Positions 1 through 13,100 of a stretch of DNA of 64,000 nucleotides are shown here, one piece after another. The notes beneath the pieces are model-generated. The model worked only from the letters and a program-made list of their open reading frames with translations. It made no database searches and was not told the DNA's origin. The position numbers were made by a program, and so were the translations under genes. The stretch's first letter is position 1; each line of letters opens with the position of its first letter. The DNA lies in assembly GCF_000002995.4 (NCBI RefSeq), contig NW_025062479.1, positions 2,315,721-2,379,720 on the forward strand, read 5' to 3'. This stretch comes from Brugia malayi (taxonomy: Eukaryota > Nematoda > Chromadorea > Rhabditida > Onchocercidae).

Positions 1-3000
1 GGACGGAGTTACATATGAAGAGATTGCGCAAATACGGGCGGTATGTTTTTCATAACTTTTAAAATTATTTTAAAACCTATCATTTTGCAAAAATCCAATC
101 TATGTGAAATTACCATTTCAATTTTTCGGATATCGTGATTAATTCTTATTAGATAGTTGTACATGATTTTTTTTAAGTGTTTTGAGGCAATTTGTACTAA
201 GTAGATTGTCTTATAATTTAGGATGCAGAAACCAGTGATATGGGTCAGGCGGATCGCGTAGTTATGATCGGTACTGCTAGCAAAGGTATAATTGATCGGC
301 AACATCAACACAATGCTCAAGTATATTTTTTAAATCCAAAATTTGAGACTTATTGCAGCTGACGATAGTAAGACTAGGTAAAATTATATTTTAGAAACTG
401 TAAGTTTATCAGATGTATGTCCGACGGTCAATGTGAATCCGATTTATCTGCATGCATTCATTCTTTTTTAACGGATTCATAGTACTGAAATGATCCTGAA
501 AACTTACTTTAACTTTCGTGGAATTTGAACTCTTCATTTATTATTTTTGCAGGTTTATCGGCAGCTTTACGCACCGAATCCATTCGCAAGTGAAACGGAT
601 GAAGATATTCAAAAGTATATGAAGGAAGTTGAGGCAAAAACTCCAAGACCAAGTTCTGCTGCCGATAGTACTGAACATACGACATCAAGCCCACCTTTAT
701 ATGAAAACGATAGTCCTTCCGTCGGTAGGGTTTATTTTTTATGTTTGTATTTGATATATATGTTATCTATTTCAATTTGGCATGGATCAAAAAAAAAAAA
801 AAAAACTTGCTGTTTATTACCTAACAAACGTTATGATTAGATATATGATCTAATTTTGGTTAGACATTCAACTGTGATATTATCTACATTATTTCATTTT
901 AACAAGTTAATCTTTTTACTCCTTGTTATTTTTAATCAAATATCGAGTCCAGTGATTTTCGTCTTAATAATCTGCTCTTCCAGAAACAATATCCTTGATG
1001 CAAGCAGCTCGAGAACACCGTACACGTCCCACATTTAGTGGTATGGCTTCCGCTTCGATTGATGAGGAGGGAGCTCCTACTGAAATATCTGTTGGTACTC
1101 ATTCGTCACCCGTTGCGCAGCCTTCTACTGGTAGAGGTTAATCTTTATTATGAGAATTGAGTCATGCATGTTTTATACATTGTGCTTTGGACGCATGACT
1201 GCATACTGTGTGCTTTTTTCTGAGAACAGTGCAGTGAAGATCATATCTTTTCATATAAATTTTACTTTAGTAATGATATATCTTTTTTGCTATTTGTACT
1301 AGAGCATTATTGAATGATACAGAAATGGGCGGAAGTCTTGTGATGGCTTCAAATTAATTGAAGTTATTAAATATTCTACATGATATTAGCCGGGTTACGT
1401 GTAATTTGCTATGGAGCTATTCGTTATGGAAAATTACAGATTTTGAAATTTTAGTGTCTTTTAGGGCGATAAATAGGTATACATTTTTGTATACCTTTAC
1501 TATTTTTTGGAAATATTTGCCTCTTTACTAATACAGAAAGCACGATTTGGTAATTTTTAATGAGGTTGCAGTTGGTCGCCTTACGTTGGAAACTACTTTC
1601 GATGAGTCTGATTTACCACAGAGTCGTTTTGTACGCAGTTCGCCTTTTGTATCTTCAACGCTACCTTATCGTCAGTGCTTGTTTCTTGCTTTTTTTTTTT
1701 CCAGCATTTTTTGTGGTTTTTAAAAGTGTGGATAACGATAATCAAGAGTAGTGATGAGGAGTATTGGGTAACTATCATGTTCGGGAAGCTTTCATCATTT
1801 TTGAATATAAATTCCCTCATACTTAGCATAGTGATTTCAAAAATAAGTCAATATAATATTATGATTAATATACCAAATATGCCGTTTTGCGGATATCTTT
1901 TTTGTTTAAGTGATTTTTGAGGACACAGTTGAACATCTATATGTTGTTGCATGAATATACACTTTGCATGATTTTCCTTTCCTCATGACTAGCGGAAATG
2001 CGGATTCGAAAGATGTAACGGTGTTAGAATTTTGATTTGACAGATTTTGAGACAAAGAGATAAGTGGAATGACAAATTCCAAAGTGTTGTAATTTCCATC
2101 AAGATTCACCAAAATTGAAGAGGAGCATGCAAAAGGAAGTTGTTCGATCTAAACTATGTCTAAATATGAAAGGATTGAAGATCTGGGAACCGGTCTTAAT
2201 CCTACGCTGCCTGTAGATATTATTTGTTTTGTGAACGCATGGTTGTTTGTTTGTTTTTATTTTGGGTCGCTCGTCGCACGGTTATTCGCCTGATGGTGAA
2301 GCTATTCAGTTGGAGAGGCCAAAGACGTTACCATCAGGAGCAAAGTTCGCACGTAGTAAATCGGATCGTTTTGCTTCATTGCGTAAAAATTTGTTTTCTA
2401 AAAGTATGTTTTTTCCTCCGATTCTTTTCTTTTTCCTTTCCGGATGATCTACAGCATTGCACTCAAATGTATAACTTGTATGCAAACTAAGTACTATTAT
2501 TCTATATCTAGTTGGTCGTTTTGTACACTTCCGACATATATATATATATATATATATATATTTGCATGTCCTTTCTGAATTTTACATCACCTTTATTTTA
2601 CTTGTGACCCTAAATGTGAATGATATTCCTTGAATTTTGAAATTACATGGGTATGCGTTATATAATCTACATATCACTGCAGCATAAAGCTGCTAATCAG
2701 CAAATATTGTTGGACTTTCAGGAAATGATACTGCAGTACGGAATTCAGAAATGGCACTGTCTGATGACGAGGTGAGGTGTTGTATTTTGAAAATTAAATA
2801 AATCGCATCATATTATGAATGCGGGACACTCAATGCTTATGAGAACAAATGTAGCACATTTTTCAGAAGCTATTAATTTCATCATTTATGGTAATTAGCA
2901 AAATTTAGACCTCAAGCATACACTATATGATGTATAAATTAATTTTAACAACATTATGTATCAAGTAAACAATAAGGTATCATGATATATTAAGTCATTT

Positions 3001-3074
3001 TGCAGCTGAATCAATCGAAAGAGAGTAAAAAGAAGAAAAGGGGTTTATTCTCGTTCGGGAGGAAAAAGAAGTGA
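1..3074 (+). CDS. add-1: Adducin, C-terminal part (gene runs in from the left)
   Basis: Adducin caps actin filaments and ties them to spectrin in the membrane skeleton. Exons read as 1-40, 222-320, 553-724, 984-1136, 1572-1674, one ending at 2403, 2722-2771 and 3006-3074, with TGA at 3072-3074. The first two exons carry the neck region, with TASKGIIDRQHQHNAQ at the end of the second. Exon 553-724 has the family signature NPFASETDEDIQKYMKEVE, which matches the alpha-adducin tail. The middle is Ser/Thr/Pro-rich and looks disordered. The protein ends in a lysine-rich block (KKKKRGLFSFGRKKK), the MARCKS-related tail that binds calmodulin and spectrin-actin and is a kinase target. The head domain lies outside the window. 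The exon near 2260-2403 (SPDGEAIQLERPKTLPSG frame) has no clean AG acceptor at its start, so that junction is unresolved. Family assignment is firm; add-1 rather than a paralogue is inferred. Confidence 0.85.
2536..2560. repeat. (TA)n microsatellite
   Basis: About 12 uninterrupted TA units inside an adducin intron. Confidence 0.9.
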
Positions 3075-6000
3075 ATTTTTAAAAAATGCTCTTGGATCTG
3101 CATTTCGTCTTTTACACTGGTATTGTTAATGCTCACTGCTTTATCACCTTTTATTCAATTTATGGGAGATTTAGTGGTGTTGGTTTCATTCTTCTCTTTT
3201 GCATATAAGCACATCCATTTGTTCGAAGCATCTTAAATATTGTTATCTGTTTCTTTCTCACTATCTTTTTCTTATTAATATTCCGCAGAACGGTATATGT
3301 TTTTAGAAAATTTATACTTAAAATTTTAAGTCTCATTTTGGGCTACTGCATCACTACCACACGTAATTAATGTTGCTGATAGTGAAGCTGAAAAAAGCAC
3401 ATAAATTGAAACTTTAAATAACAATCCTAGGTTTTGATATTGACTATATTGCAGGTTCTTTATTTGTTGTCTTTAAAAAAAAAAAAAAACATAATACAGT
3501 TTTATTTTCCAAATATCATATAATATTATATGGGAATGTTCGTTTTGCATTTTAGGCATATATCGTAGTGGTCATTGGTCTACAACTGTATGACTGTTCT
3601 TGGGAAATAAGTGGTCGTTTTTCTGGTTCAATTGCGGAATGCGTCTCCATGTTTACGTTTAAAAGAGACTTTTAAAAAATCTCTTTTACATGTTTGCGGA
3701 TAGGCAATCAGTATATAATGTTGATATCATTTCTGATAAATCTAACTTATTCTGTTCGCAACCAAAGTTTCAAATGCTCTACTATGGAAGCATTGCGGAA
3801 GTTGCTTGTGTTTTGACTGATTGTCTGTTCATTGTCCCTTCTATTATCATCTCACCGCTTATTATTCAAAAAGATTAATTCTTCTTCTTTGCATAGTTTC
3901 TGTTCTTTTTTTTTTTCTTCTTAAGGCATTTACCCGTGTTTTATTGCTGCTTGGGAATGAATGCTTCTTGACCTGTGTCCAGGATTCCACTTTACTTGCA
4001 AAGGGTTTTTTTTTTTTTTTTCTGCTGTAATTGTCTTGTCATTTGGGTTCATTTGGTTTTCTGTTAGCTTTTTTTCTTTTGTTCAAATTTTCGGGATAAT
4101 TTTTTCTGGACACCTAGAATTTGCCATCTTGTTTTAGTCAGAAAATATTGTATGAACACAGTTAAGTTTGTGTAATTGATATTTGTTTCAACTGTTTATT
4201 AGCTTTATAATGGATTAGTTGCGATTTGTCGGTCCATCATTCTTATCTAAATTCGTATCCACATGCTGGAAGAAAAAAATAATCTCATCTAATCGACATG
4301 GTACAAAAAAAATTTTGGAGAAATAGAGAAATCTGAAATGAGCCATATTTTCCATTTGCGATCATTCCAGTATACATCGTTTTCGTTTCAGACCGGTGGA
4401 TTTGTCTGTTTCTATTTTTACGCTGTCTCGGTGAAATTTGGATTTTAGTACTGTGCTAATTTTCAAACAGGAAGCGCTTCTGGAATATCAGTTTACTTTT
4501 CTTCTTTCTATTGCCAAGTTTTATCATCATGCTATTTGTTTCATCCTTTTATCATGTCATTAAATGCTTAATAGAGAAATTCATGTGTCGGCCATCTTCA
4601 CATCGCTGTTATCTCTGTTTTACCCATAAATATTTTTCAGTTTTTCTTTGTTCATTGTTTTCTAAATATTTATGAATGTTTGCTTACTTCTTTCCCGGAT
4701 TTTGAAGCAGTTTGAATTTTTCCTGTAGAATCCTTTTCTATCCTGTTTCTCATTTAGCAAAAAGCCACATCACTATACGGGTTTTTAACATAGCTCCCAA
4801 TTTTTAGGATTTCGATTTGGTATGCGAAAATTGGAGTCACATTTTTAGATATGATTTCTTTTGTCTGGCTTTTCATCTTTAGATCCTGCTTTTTCATTCC
4901 TTAAACATTATCGTAAAATGTTGAAAAGCTGGCTTTGTAATGACTGTTTTAGTTAAAACTGCCGGTGATTATTGTTCTTTTAATATAGCTGAAATTTACT
5001 CCCATATATCAGAAATTTAAATGTACGAGAGTGCTAAAATATCTTTGAAATATGGGAGTAATAGCGTACCTTTTACGGTTTAATTTTGCAGAACCTATAT
5101 GTGGTACTTTTAAGAAATTGTTTGATTTGTTAAATTAATTGAATGATAGGCAAGAATTTCATTGTGATAGTTTTACTGTCTGTTTCTTCATCCATCTGTT
5201 TAATATCAGTTTTCGAATTGGAGAAATGAAGATTTATAAGGGGATGTTTACAAAAAAGAAAATTTCCTTCTTCTGTTTCTTTCAATATTCGTTGATGATG
5301 CTTAATTAATTGGAAACATAAATCACGCATGTTATGTTTCATTCAGTATAAGATTTCTGCCGAAGAAAAACTGAAGGAAAAAAATATAAATTTTGATAGG
5401 ATAAATAAGTAGGAAGCTGCATTCATTGCTGTCATTTTTTCTTAATTTCTATCGCAAAATTGTTTAACTGTTCTGGCTTATTAAAGATGATTAGTTGTTT
5501 GTAGAAATGGTGTACTCAGAAAAGGTTAAAGTTCGTTACATCGAAAGCATTTGTTTGTGCTCTATTATCAAATGGGCAATAGAACACTGGGATATATTCT
5601 AGAATTTTTGTTTCAAAATATATGAGTTGTGATTGATTAATTACATTATGCAAATTAAATGGTAGCGTTCCAGGTGTGAGAAAAAAAAGCCTTGTTTATT
5701 GCTGACAATTTATTTAATTTAAAAAATACATGTTAAATGCGTACAGTACGATGAGGCAAATATGAAAATATACGCAATAATTTAGGAGTGTTCGGCTGTT
5801 AAGCGTGAAATAAATGAGCAGCAGCAATATACCTTTAGAGGGTCGTACACGTTTACCTGGTAAAATACAAGATTGCATCCAAGATTGCGGTCTGATTATT
5901 TCTCATGTAAAGACTGCATCTCATTCAAATGAGGCTTGTATTTTTTGTCATATTCATAAAAATGTCATAACATCTTTTCATCTATAAAACAGTTCGAATT

Positions 6001-6234
6001 TATCCAACTTAATAAGTGAAATGAAATAAGAGTTTTAATAGAGATATCTATAATTAACAAATCCATTTATTTCTTTCGAAATTTCATGAATACTTGTAGT
6101 TTTTAATTTCATACTCTATATTTTTGCTCCTTTAATTATGAACTGTTTGGTGAAAAATCGGAAGACAATTGACTGAATGATAGATAGATGAAATTTCTAG
6201 CTTCGTAGAGGAGTTTGTAACAATTGTTTTTCAG
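3075..6234. other. Non-coding stretch after adducin
   Basis: Likely adducin 3' UTR at the left, then AT-rich, T-rich sequence with no ORF resembling a protein. A short stem (11-bp arms at 4997-5007 and 5050-5060, loop 42) is the only structure seen. Confidence 0.6.
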
Positions 6235-7323
6235 CTTCTTTCAATGGCTATCAAGAATTTTGCCTCGTTAGATTCAACAATTGAGCAATCATCCAAGGTA
6301 AATAATAGAACTCGAATTTTCGAGCAATTTTAAGTTTCATACTTGCTATTTGATACTTTGCATATTGTTACGATAAGGTTTTTACTTTTTTTTTCTTTAG
6401 TATTCATAAGAGTAAATAGAGATATCATTTTACTCAAGCCAAGCATTGTTGTGAAGTGAATTTTATGTTAATCAAATAACTAAGAGCTGACAGTTACGAA
6501 AAGTGTGGGACTTTAGAAATGAACGATTTCTTCGGATATACTTTTTAGAATTTGCGGAAATTGGATGCCTTATTGAATACAGCAGATGTTCCGTAAGTTC
6601 TTTTGTTTCGATTTTGACATCATTCATTACTTCGATATTTCTGTTTGAGAGACGAATTGGTCTTTTGAACTCTCCCTTATGTGGCAATAGATTGTTGTTT
6701 TACGTATTTTTTAGTTTACAAAAGAAGAAAGGAATTCATAATGTCAACTATTTAAATTATTGGTCTTAATCTATCGGTTAGCTTTTTTTTAAAAAAAAGA
6801 AACCTTATTTTACGCTTTCCATCATAATGATATCTATTTCAGGTATATGCCAGTAGATGATAGTAAATGAATTTATGGCAGTGCAAAATAATGAATTATT
6901 TGAATTAGTCGCCAATATTGATCTTTTTTTTTTTCTATAAATCAGCTAAAAATCCTATGCAAATGGATGAAATTACCTTTGAGCTATATTATTTTTGAAC
7001 AGTGAAGAAATGTGTTCCTTTCTTCGATTGTACTCCACTATTGCAGTTAATTATGAGTTGTACAATAAACATTTTGATGATAAAAAAGATTTGATAAGAT
7101 TTTCAATGTATTTATGTTTGATAATTCTTTTTTTTTTCGATATCGAAATAAATAAATTGGGACTGATTTTAGTTAAGCATCAAAAACTATCAAATTACTA
7201 AAGTAATGTTTGAAATTTTCATTTCTGTTGTTATCCCAGATTCGTAGCAGGACATTTCTCATCATACATCAAATCTTGATGTTGGTAGTTAAAAGAGCAC
7301 AAGCAATGCAAGCAATTTTCTGA
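6235..7323 (+). CDS. Possible two-exon micro-gene, about 45 residues
   Basis: A 63-base segment at 6235-6297 sits between a strong acceptor (TTTTTCAG) and a donor (AAG/GTAAAT), is open in one frame and contains ATGGCTATCAAG from 6244. A second open segment at 7240-7323 follows the acceptor TTATCCCAG, is in the same phase and ends in TGA. Joined from the internal ATG they would give a 45-residue peptide whose second half is hydrophobic then basic. The first segment could also be the trans-spliced first exon of a longer gene or a cassette exon. I recognise no family, and the second exon is weakly supported. Splice-like sites occur by chance in AT-rich DNA, so this is a low-confidence call. Confidence 0.2.
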
Positions 7324-8584
7324 AGTTAATCTGATTCAAATAAATAGCAAATGAAACAATTCGTCGACTAATGCATGTATGAAACATTAATTTAAAACGA
7401 ATCGAATTTTCATATCCTGTATTCAATTGGCTATCTGTGACTTTTCATAGAAAATGATTAATGATTTTTTGCCAAAAATGACAGATCACAGTTTAACAAA
7501 AGATTAATTGTTCGGACTAGTTGCTTGTTTCATTTTTAGTCTGAAAAAAGCTTATGCTGAAGTTTTAAGCTTAAAATTTAAAGGATTATCAATAGTAATT
7601 TCTGAATTGGATTGCATTAGTTTTTCATAGTTTTTCATGAAAATTTCTTATAAAGTTAAGCGAATCAATGAAATTGATTTCTAAATTTTTCTAAATTTTT
7701 TTGAGGATTCTGAATTACCTGTCCTTGTGAAACTTTCTAATTAGCTTTTTCTTTTTCTTAGATATATGATAATTTTCAAATCCGTTCCAATTATCAAAAC
7801 TTTCAAGTTTTATTTGACTTTTACAATTTATTTTATATTACAACACAGATGTACAAATCAGTGCCTTTTTTCTAAATCATATAATATGTTCATTACTGCA
7901 AAAAAAGTAAAATAGCCGAGCAGTTTTTCTTCTTTGTGGTATTTATTTATCACTTATAATTAGTAGTTAATGTTATTCAATACATATTGATTTAGGTTTA
8001 TGCATGAGTAATATTTTAGGAAATTTTGATTAATTAGGAGAAAAAAAAAAACTAGGTGAAATTGCTAGCTATTATTAAAGCAATAGCAAAAACAAATAAC
8101 TGTTTATAGATTGTCAGATTGAATTTGGCATAAGAGAAAATTAGTAAACTGTAAAAATTCCATTAAGAATTTAGAAACCCAAAATGCATTTGCATATTTT
8201 ACATATTTTATTACTGTCGTATGTGAAAGAAAAATAATATTACACAAAAAAAGAAACGTTAGATGCGAAATATATACATATCATCGATTTAAATTATTAA
8301 GAAATATGAAATTACATTAAAAATAATCCAATAACTTATTAAATACAGTATTAGTGCATCCATAATTTAATCAAAATATGAGTAAACTAGAAGGCAATAG
8401 TATGAATATTTAAAGGTTTTCATGATTCAATATGAGCAAAATTCAAATGATATTTCTTACAAAGTAATAAAAAAAAAAAAAAAAAAAAGGAATGCGTTTT
8501 ATCAATATGTACATATGCATATTAAATTAAACATTTAATATCACAGTCTAATTGTTAAGCCTTAATGAACTGATATAAACTTTT

Positions 8585-10173
8585 CTAATCAATTCCTGTG
8601 ATATTATAATTACTTCGATAACTTAACTTATCATCCATATATAAGCAATTATCATTATATGCTTTATAATCACTATCCCATTTGCAGATTTCATTGTACA
8701 ATTGATTTGGAGTTGTTCGTTTTCGACGATCAATTTCCAATTGAGAATTTATCATCTTAGCAATATTTTCATCAACATCGAAGGATAATTCTGGTTTATC
8801 ATATGCATCATAGTTATCACAAGCTACGAAGAGGAACATACGACATAATTCTTGTTCATTAAATGGAATCTGTTAAAAATTTAATTTAGATGGAATAAAT
8901 AAGTTTAGAAAATAAATGCTTTCATTATTAATACGACTACTTCAAACATTGTTTTCTCTTTCTCTCGGAAATTTATTTATTTATTTTTATTTATAATTTC
9001 AAAATTTTTAAAATTCTTGAATAAAGAAAGAAAGAATCAAAAAAAAAAAAAAAATACTAATTTAATTATTTATTAATGTATAAATCAATAATGATACTAA
9101 ATGATACCTTCCCCATGATACATTGATACAGGACACATCCAAGACTCCATATGTCAACTTCATGACCATACTCATGTGTTCGTAAGATATTTGCACCTAC
9201 TTCAGGTGCCATATAATACAATGTACCAGCAACATTTGATAATGATTTATCCTCTGCATCATTAAGAATTCGAGATATGCCAAAATCGGAAATTTTAGCT
9301 CTTTCAATTAGATTCTGCTCCCTATATTTGATTAAGATATTTTGCGGTTTAATGTCACGATGTACGATGCAACAATTATAAAGTTCATTGTATCCTCGAA
9401 TCACATTGTCGATTAATCGTCTAAAATTAATAATATAAAATATGTTAAAGTTTAAAATTTTGAAATAAAATTAAATTTTTAACAAATTATTTGATCTAAT
9501 TTATTAAAAAAAAAAGAAAAATTATCAAAAATTTACAAATTTTGGAAGAGAAAAAAGAAAAAATAGAATTAAATTTTACTTTAAATTATGTGAAGATAAT
9601 GTACCATCAGCAGTATGATATTTAAGATGACAATCAAGATCAATATCACATAATTCCATAATAATATACATGCTGCTATCTTCATCGCTTTTTATACAGT
9701 TATCAGTGAAGCCAACCAGATAATCACTTTTTATTGCTCTCATTACTTTTAATTCATCCAGTTTTATGCTTCCTTTAGACAACTTTTTAATTGCTACCGG
9801 TTTACCAGTGCTACTTTCTATACCTCGATAAACGAAGCCAAATGAACCATTTCCGATGCATGATGCAATACAGTCGCTGAAATTAAAATATCTTTTTAAA
9901 TTTATGAGAAATCAAATAAATTTAAAAAAAAAAACTAACTCTTTTCTTGCACAAAAAAAAAAAAAAAATCCCTATTTAAGATAGATTCAATTTGTTCAAA
10001 GAAAAGAAAGAGAAGAGAATTTACTTATATTGAAATGTATTACAGGTAGATGAAATAGTTATCGTATTAAGGGTAAACTGTTGAAGTAGATGCTTATCGA
10101 TATCAGAATTTTTTAATTGGATACTATACCAATTCATCGCCGTATTATACATTAATTTTTTTACATCATCCAT
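8585..10173 (-). CDS. Serine/threonine protein kinase (compact, 347 residues)
   Basis: A soluble kinase that phosphorylates Ser/Thr residues. Exons in transcript order are 10173-10025, 9876-9580, 9420-9108 and 8869-8585; all phases agree, giving 347 residues ending at TAG. Motifs in order: glycine loop GNGSFGFVYRG (about 58-68), VAIKK with the ATP-binding lysine (77-81), catalytic HRDIKPQN (169-176), DFG (194-196), an activation segment ending YYMAPE (217-222), and DIWSLG (238-243). All catalytic residues are present, so it should be active. The kinase domain fills the protein; the roughly 50-residue N-terminus and 40-residue tail show no domain. No signal peptide or membrane segment is seen. 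The sequence around HRDIKPQNILI and GTLYYMAPE recalls the ULK, TBK1/IKK-epsilon and IRE1 groups, but I cannot place it in one. The start is the first in-frame ATG; an in-frame TGA lies upstream of it, near 10226. A longer 5' end by splicing is possible. Confidence 0.8.
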
Positions 10174-13100
10174 CACAGATAGATTGTTTTCTATATTTGC
10201 TATCAAAAGTTCAATAATTTTTCACTGCAAATGCAAATCAATGAATATATTAAACACATATTAATAAGAACTGATTTATAAATTTAATATTTCAAAAAAA
10301 TCAAGAATTTATTAACAGTTAGTATGGAAATCATACGAACAGAGTAGTAAAAATCTTCGCTAAATTTTTTTTTTTTTATTTAATTTCATTTAATCAGCAA
10401 CTAATGATGATAGTTGAAAGATAATGGAAAAAAAAAATTATTTTGAATTCTTTAGAAGTTATTAATTGTTATAATTTTTAGTTCTAACTGTGAAATGGAA
10501 ATTATTGATAGAGTGATGTTGATTTTTGAGAATTCTGGAAATCACATTGAAAAAAAAAAAAGAGGTTAATATTAAATAAAAATTATTGAAATAGCATTTC
10601 TTTAAAAGAATATTTGATGAATTAAGCAAACAACAAGATATAAACCAAAAAAATACCTTCTAGAAGAGCTATCTTTATGATATTAACTCATTTTTAATCA
10701 TTGTTAATATCACTAAATCATTTAATTATTTTAAATATTGAAATGTTATAAAATCGGTGAAGTGAAGTAATGCATGCATATCTATATATTGCTTTCAGCT
10801 TTAATTTTCTTAAATTCTAAAATTTCAATTATTTTGTTAAAAAAAATAAGCAAAAATAAGGCGCATAAGTAATTATTTCTGTTTCTATCTTTTATTCAAA
10901 ATTCTGAATATAAAATCTTTTATTCTAAATAAAAATGAAAAATAAATAAGAAAGAAAAAAGCACAATTGTATTATTGGCAATGATATCACAATCAGCAAA
11001 AATAATCAAAATTTATAAATGATGAAAACAGTTATATTCAAATGATTCAAAAAAAAAAAAAAAAAAAAAGGAGTAAAAAGCACTCATGTAAGCAAAACTT
11101 TTAGAATGAAATTTAAATATATCATTTGATTAATGTGCAAAAAAGAAAAAATAAAAACGAAGTGTAGACAATGAGATTAATGATAAACAGATTAGCTCCA
11201 AAATGTATACAATTTACTAAAATCACTTTTTTCAAACCAAACAAAAAAAAAAAAAGGAAAAGTTAAATAGTTCAGTTTAAAAAATTTCATACTTAAACAG
11301 CGAAAAATTTCAAATTTCATTGTAGACAAATGAGTTCGTTTTTTTTTTTCTTTTTTAAAATGTATTCCAGATGTTCGAAGAATTTTAACATTTTATGCAT
11401 ATTTTTTTCTTCGTTTTGCCTCTTTTTTTCCGCCTCAAAATTTTTAATGAGAATTTAGAAAAAATAACATTAATATTTTATTCATAACTGATGTCTTCAT
11501 TAATAACACTTATAAAATATTCACTGAAATCCTGCATTAAACTTAGTGCAAGTAAATTAAATTGCATTGGATACTTATTTACTTCTTTAAGTAAAAATAT
11601 AAATGAATAAACAATTATTGTTTGAAAATTCTAATTGTCAAAAATTTTTTATGAGCCATATGTGAAGCGGAAAAGATGATCCAAACAAAGCTTAAAGAGA
11701 AGAATGGAGAAAAAAAATTGAAAAGTAAAAAGAAAGTGATGATTTGATGTAATAGATTGAATCGCCACCTTGCATTTTCAACTTCATCATAAGGCCGAAA
11801 TAATGATTTCGTTCTTTTCTTTTTTCAAAATTTATTTTTCTTCCTTTAAAAATTTGTACTTTGTCTTTCTTCTTTTCTTTTTTCTCCTTCTCCTACTTCG
11901 TTTTCCATTTTGTCCCATACCTTACCTATACCACCTTTTTCTTTTATTATGCTACTTTTCAATGGAAAAGTAACAATTTTCATTATAACATTGTATTATC
12001 TGATCTTTCTCTTCCTCATTTCAACTTCATCTAATTTTTCTATTTTTATCTTTTTATGCAAGTAAATATTACAAAATTTATAGAAGCATATTGCATGAAA
12101 TTTTTGCATGAATTTGATTAGAAAATTAGCTAATCAATGTGTTATTTACAATGGGAAAATCATAGAACAATAATGAATTAAACATAATCAACCAAAATAA
12201 GAAAACTGAATGATAAATAAAGTAAATAAAATTGTAACATGGCGAAGAGTAAAGAGAGGACAATTTCACAGTAGAAGGTGAAAAAATAAATAAATAAAAA
12301 AGAAGATAAGTCATTAAAAGTTAATCGACATAATCTATTACAGTTGTAAATTTGATATAATATATTGCACGCTGAATTTAACTAACTGATTGGTGTACTG
12401 TCATAAATTTAAATATGGCCATTCGAAGTTATTTTATCAATCAAACTTAATATTTATTCTTTTTTCTCGTTGTTTTTTTCTTTTTCGTGGAAAATTCAAA
12501 CTAAAATAATTCAAAAATTTGACAAATCTGTTACGCTTGTTAAGAATAGTAAACATTATCATTTTCTACAGCTATATTCCATCCTTTTTTTTAAAAAAAA
12601 AAAAAAAAACAAAGAAAAAAAACAGTCTGTTAGCATAAAATGATGCAAAAAGTTTTATTTTAACATTAAATGTTAAATTTTTCGAAACTGAAAATTTTTG
12701 TTTTCAGATTTTACATAGTTGAAATGGCATAAACTGATTTAAACTCTCGAATGAGTAATGCATGTTACTGATAAATGATAGGTAAATTAGAATGGATGCT
12801 GAAAGCCATACAAAAGAAGATGAAAATGATAAAAAAAAAGCGATTGTATCCTTTTTAATTTATCATTTCAATCAAAATCGTTTATTAAAATCGAAAATTC
12901 GACCATTTTTTTTTTTTTTAATGCAATAGTATAGAACAGATCTACACATTCGTTAATTAACCAGCTGTATTTATAATTGTTATCTAAAATACCGTTAATT
13001 TTCATAAAATATAATATATAATTTTTTAAATTCTCCTAGATTTAGCAAAAATGATTGTAGAAGATAAAATTTTAGGTAAGAATGGGAGTAGTTAATGGCT

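Noticed and set aside
4997..5060. 11-bp stem with 42-base loop as a microRNA precursor
   Set aside because: Stem too short for a pre-miRNA; such stems occur by chance.
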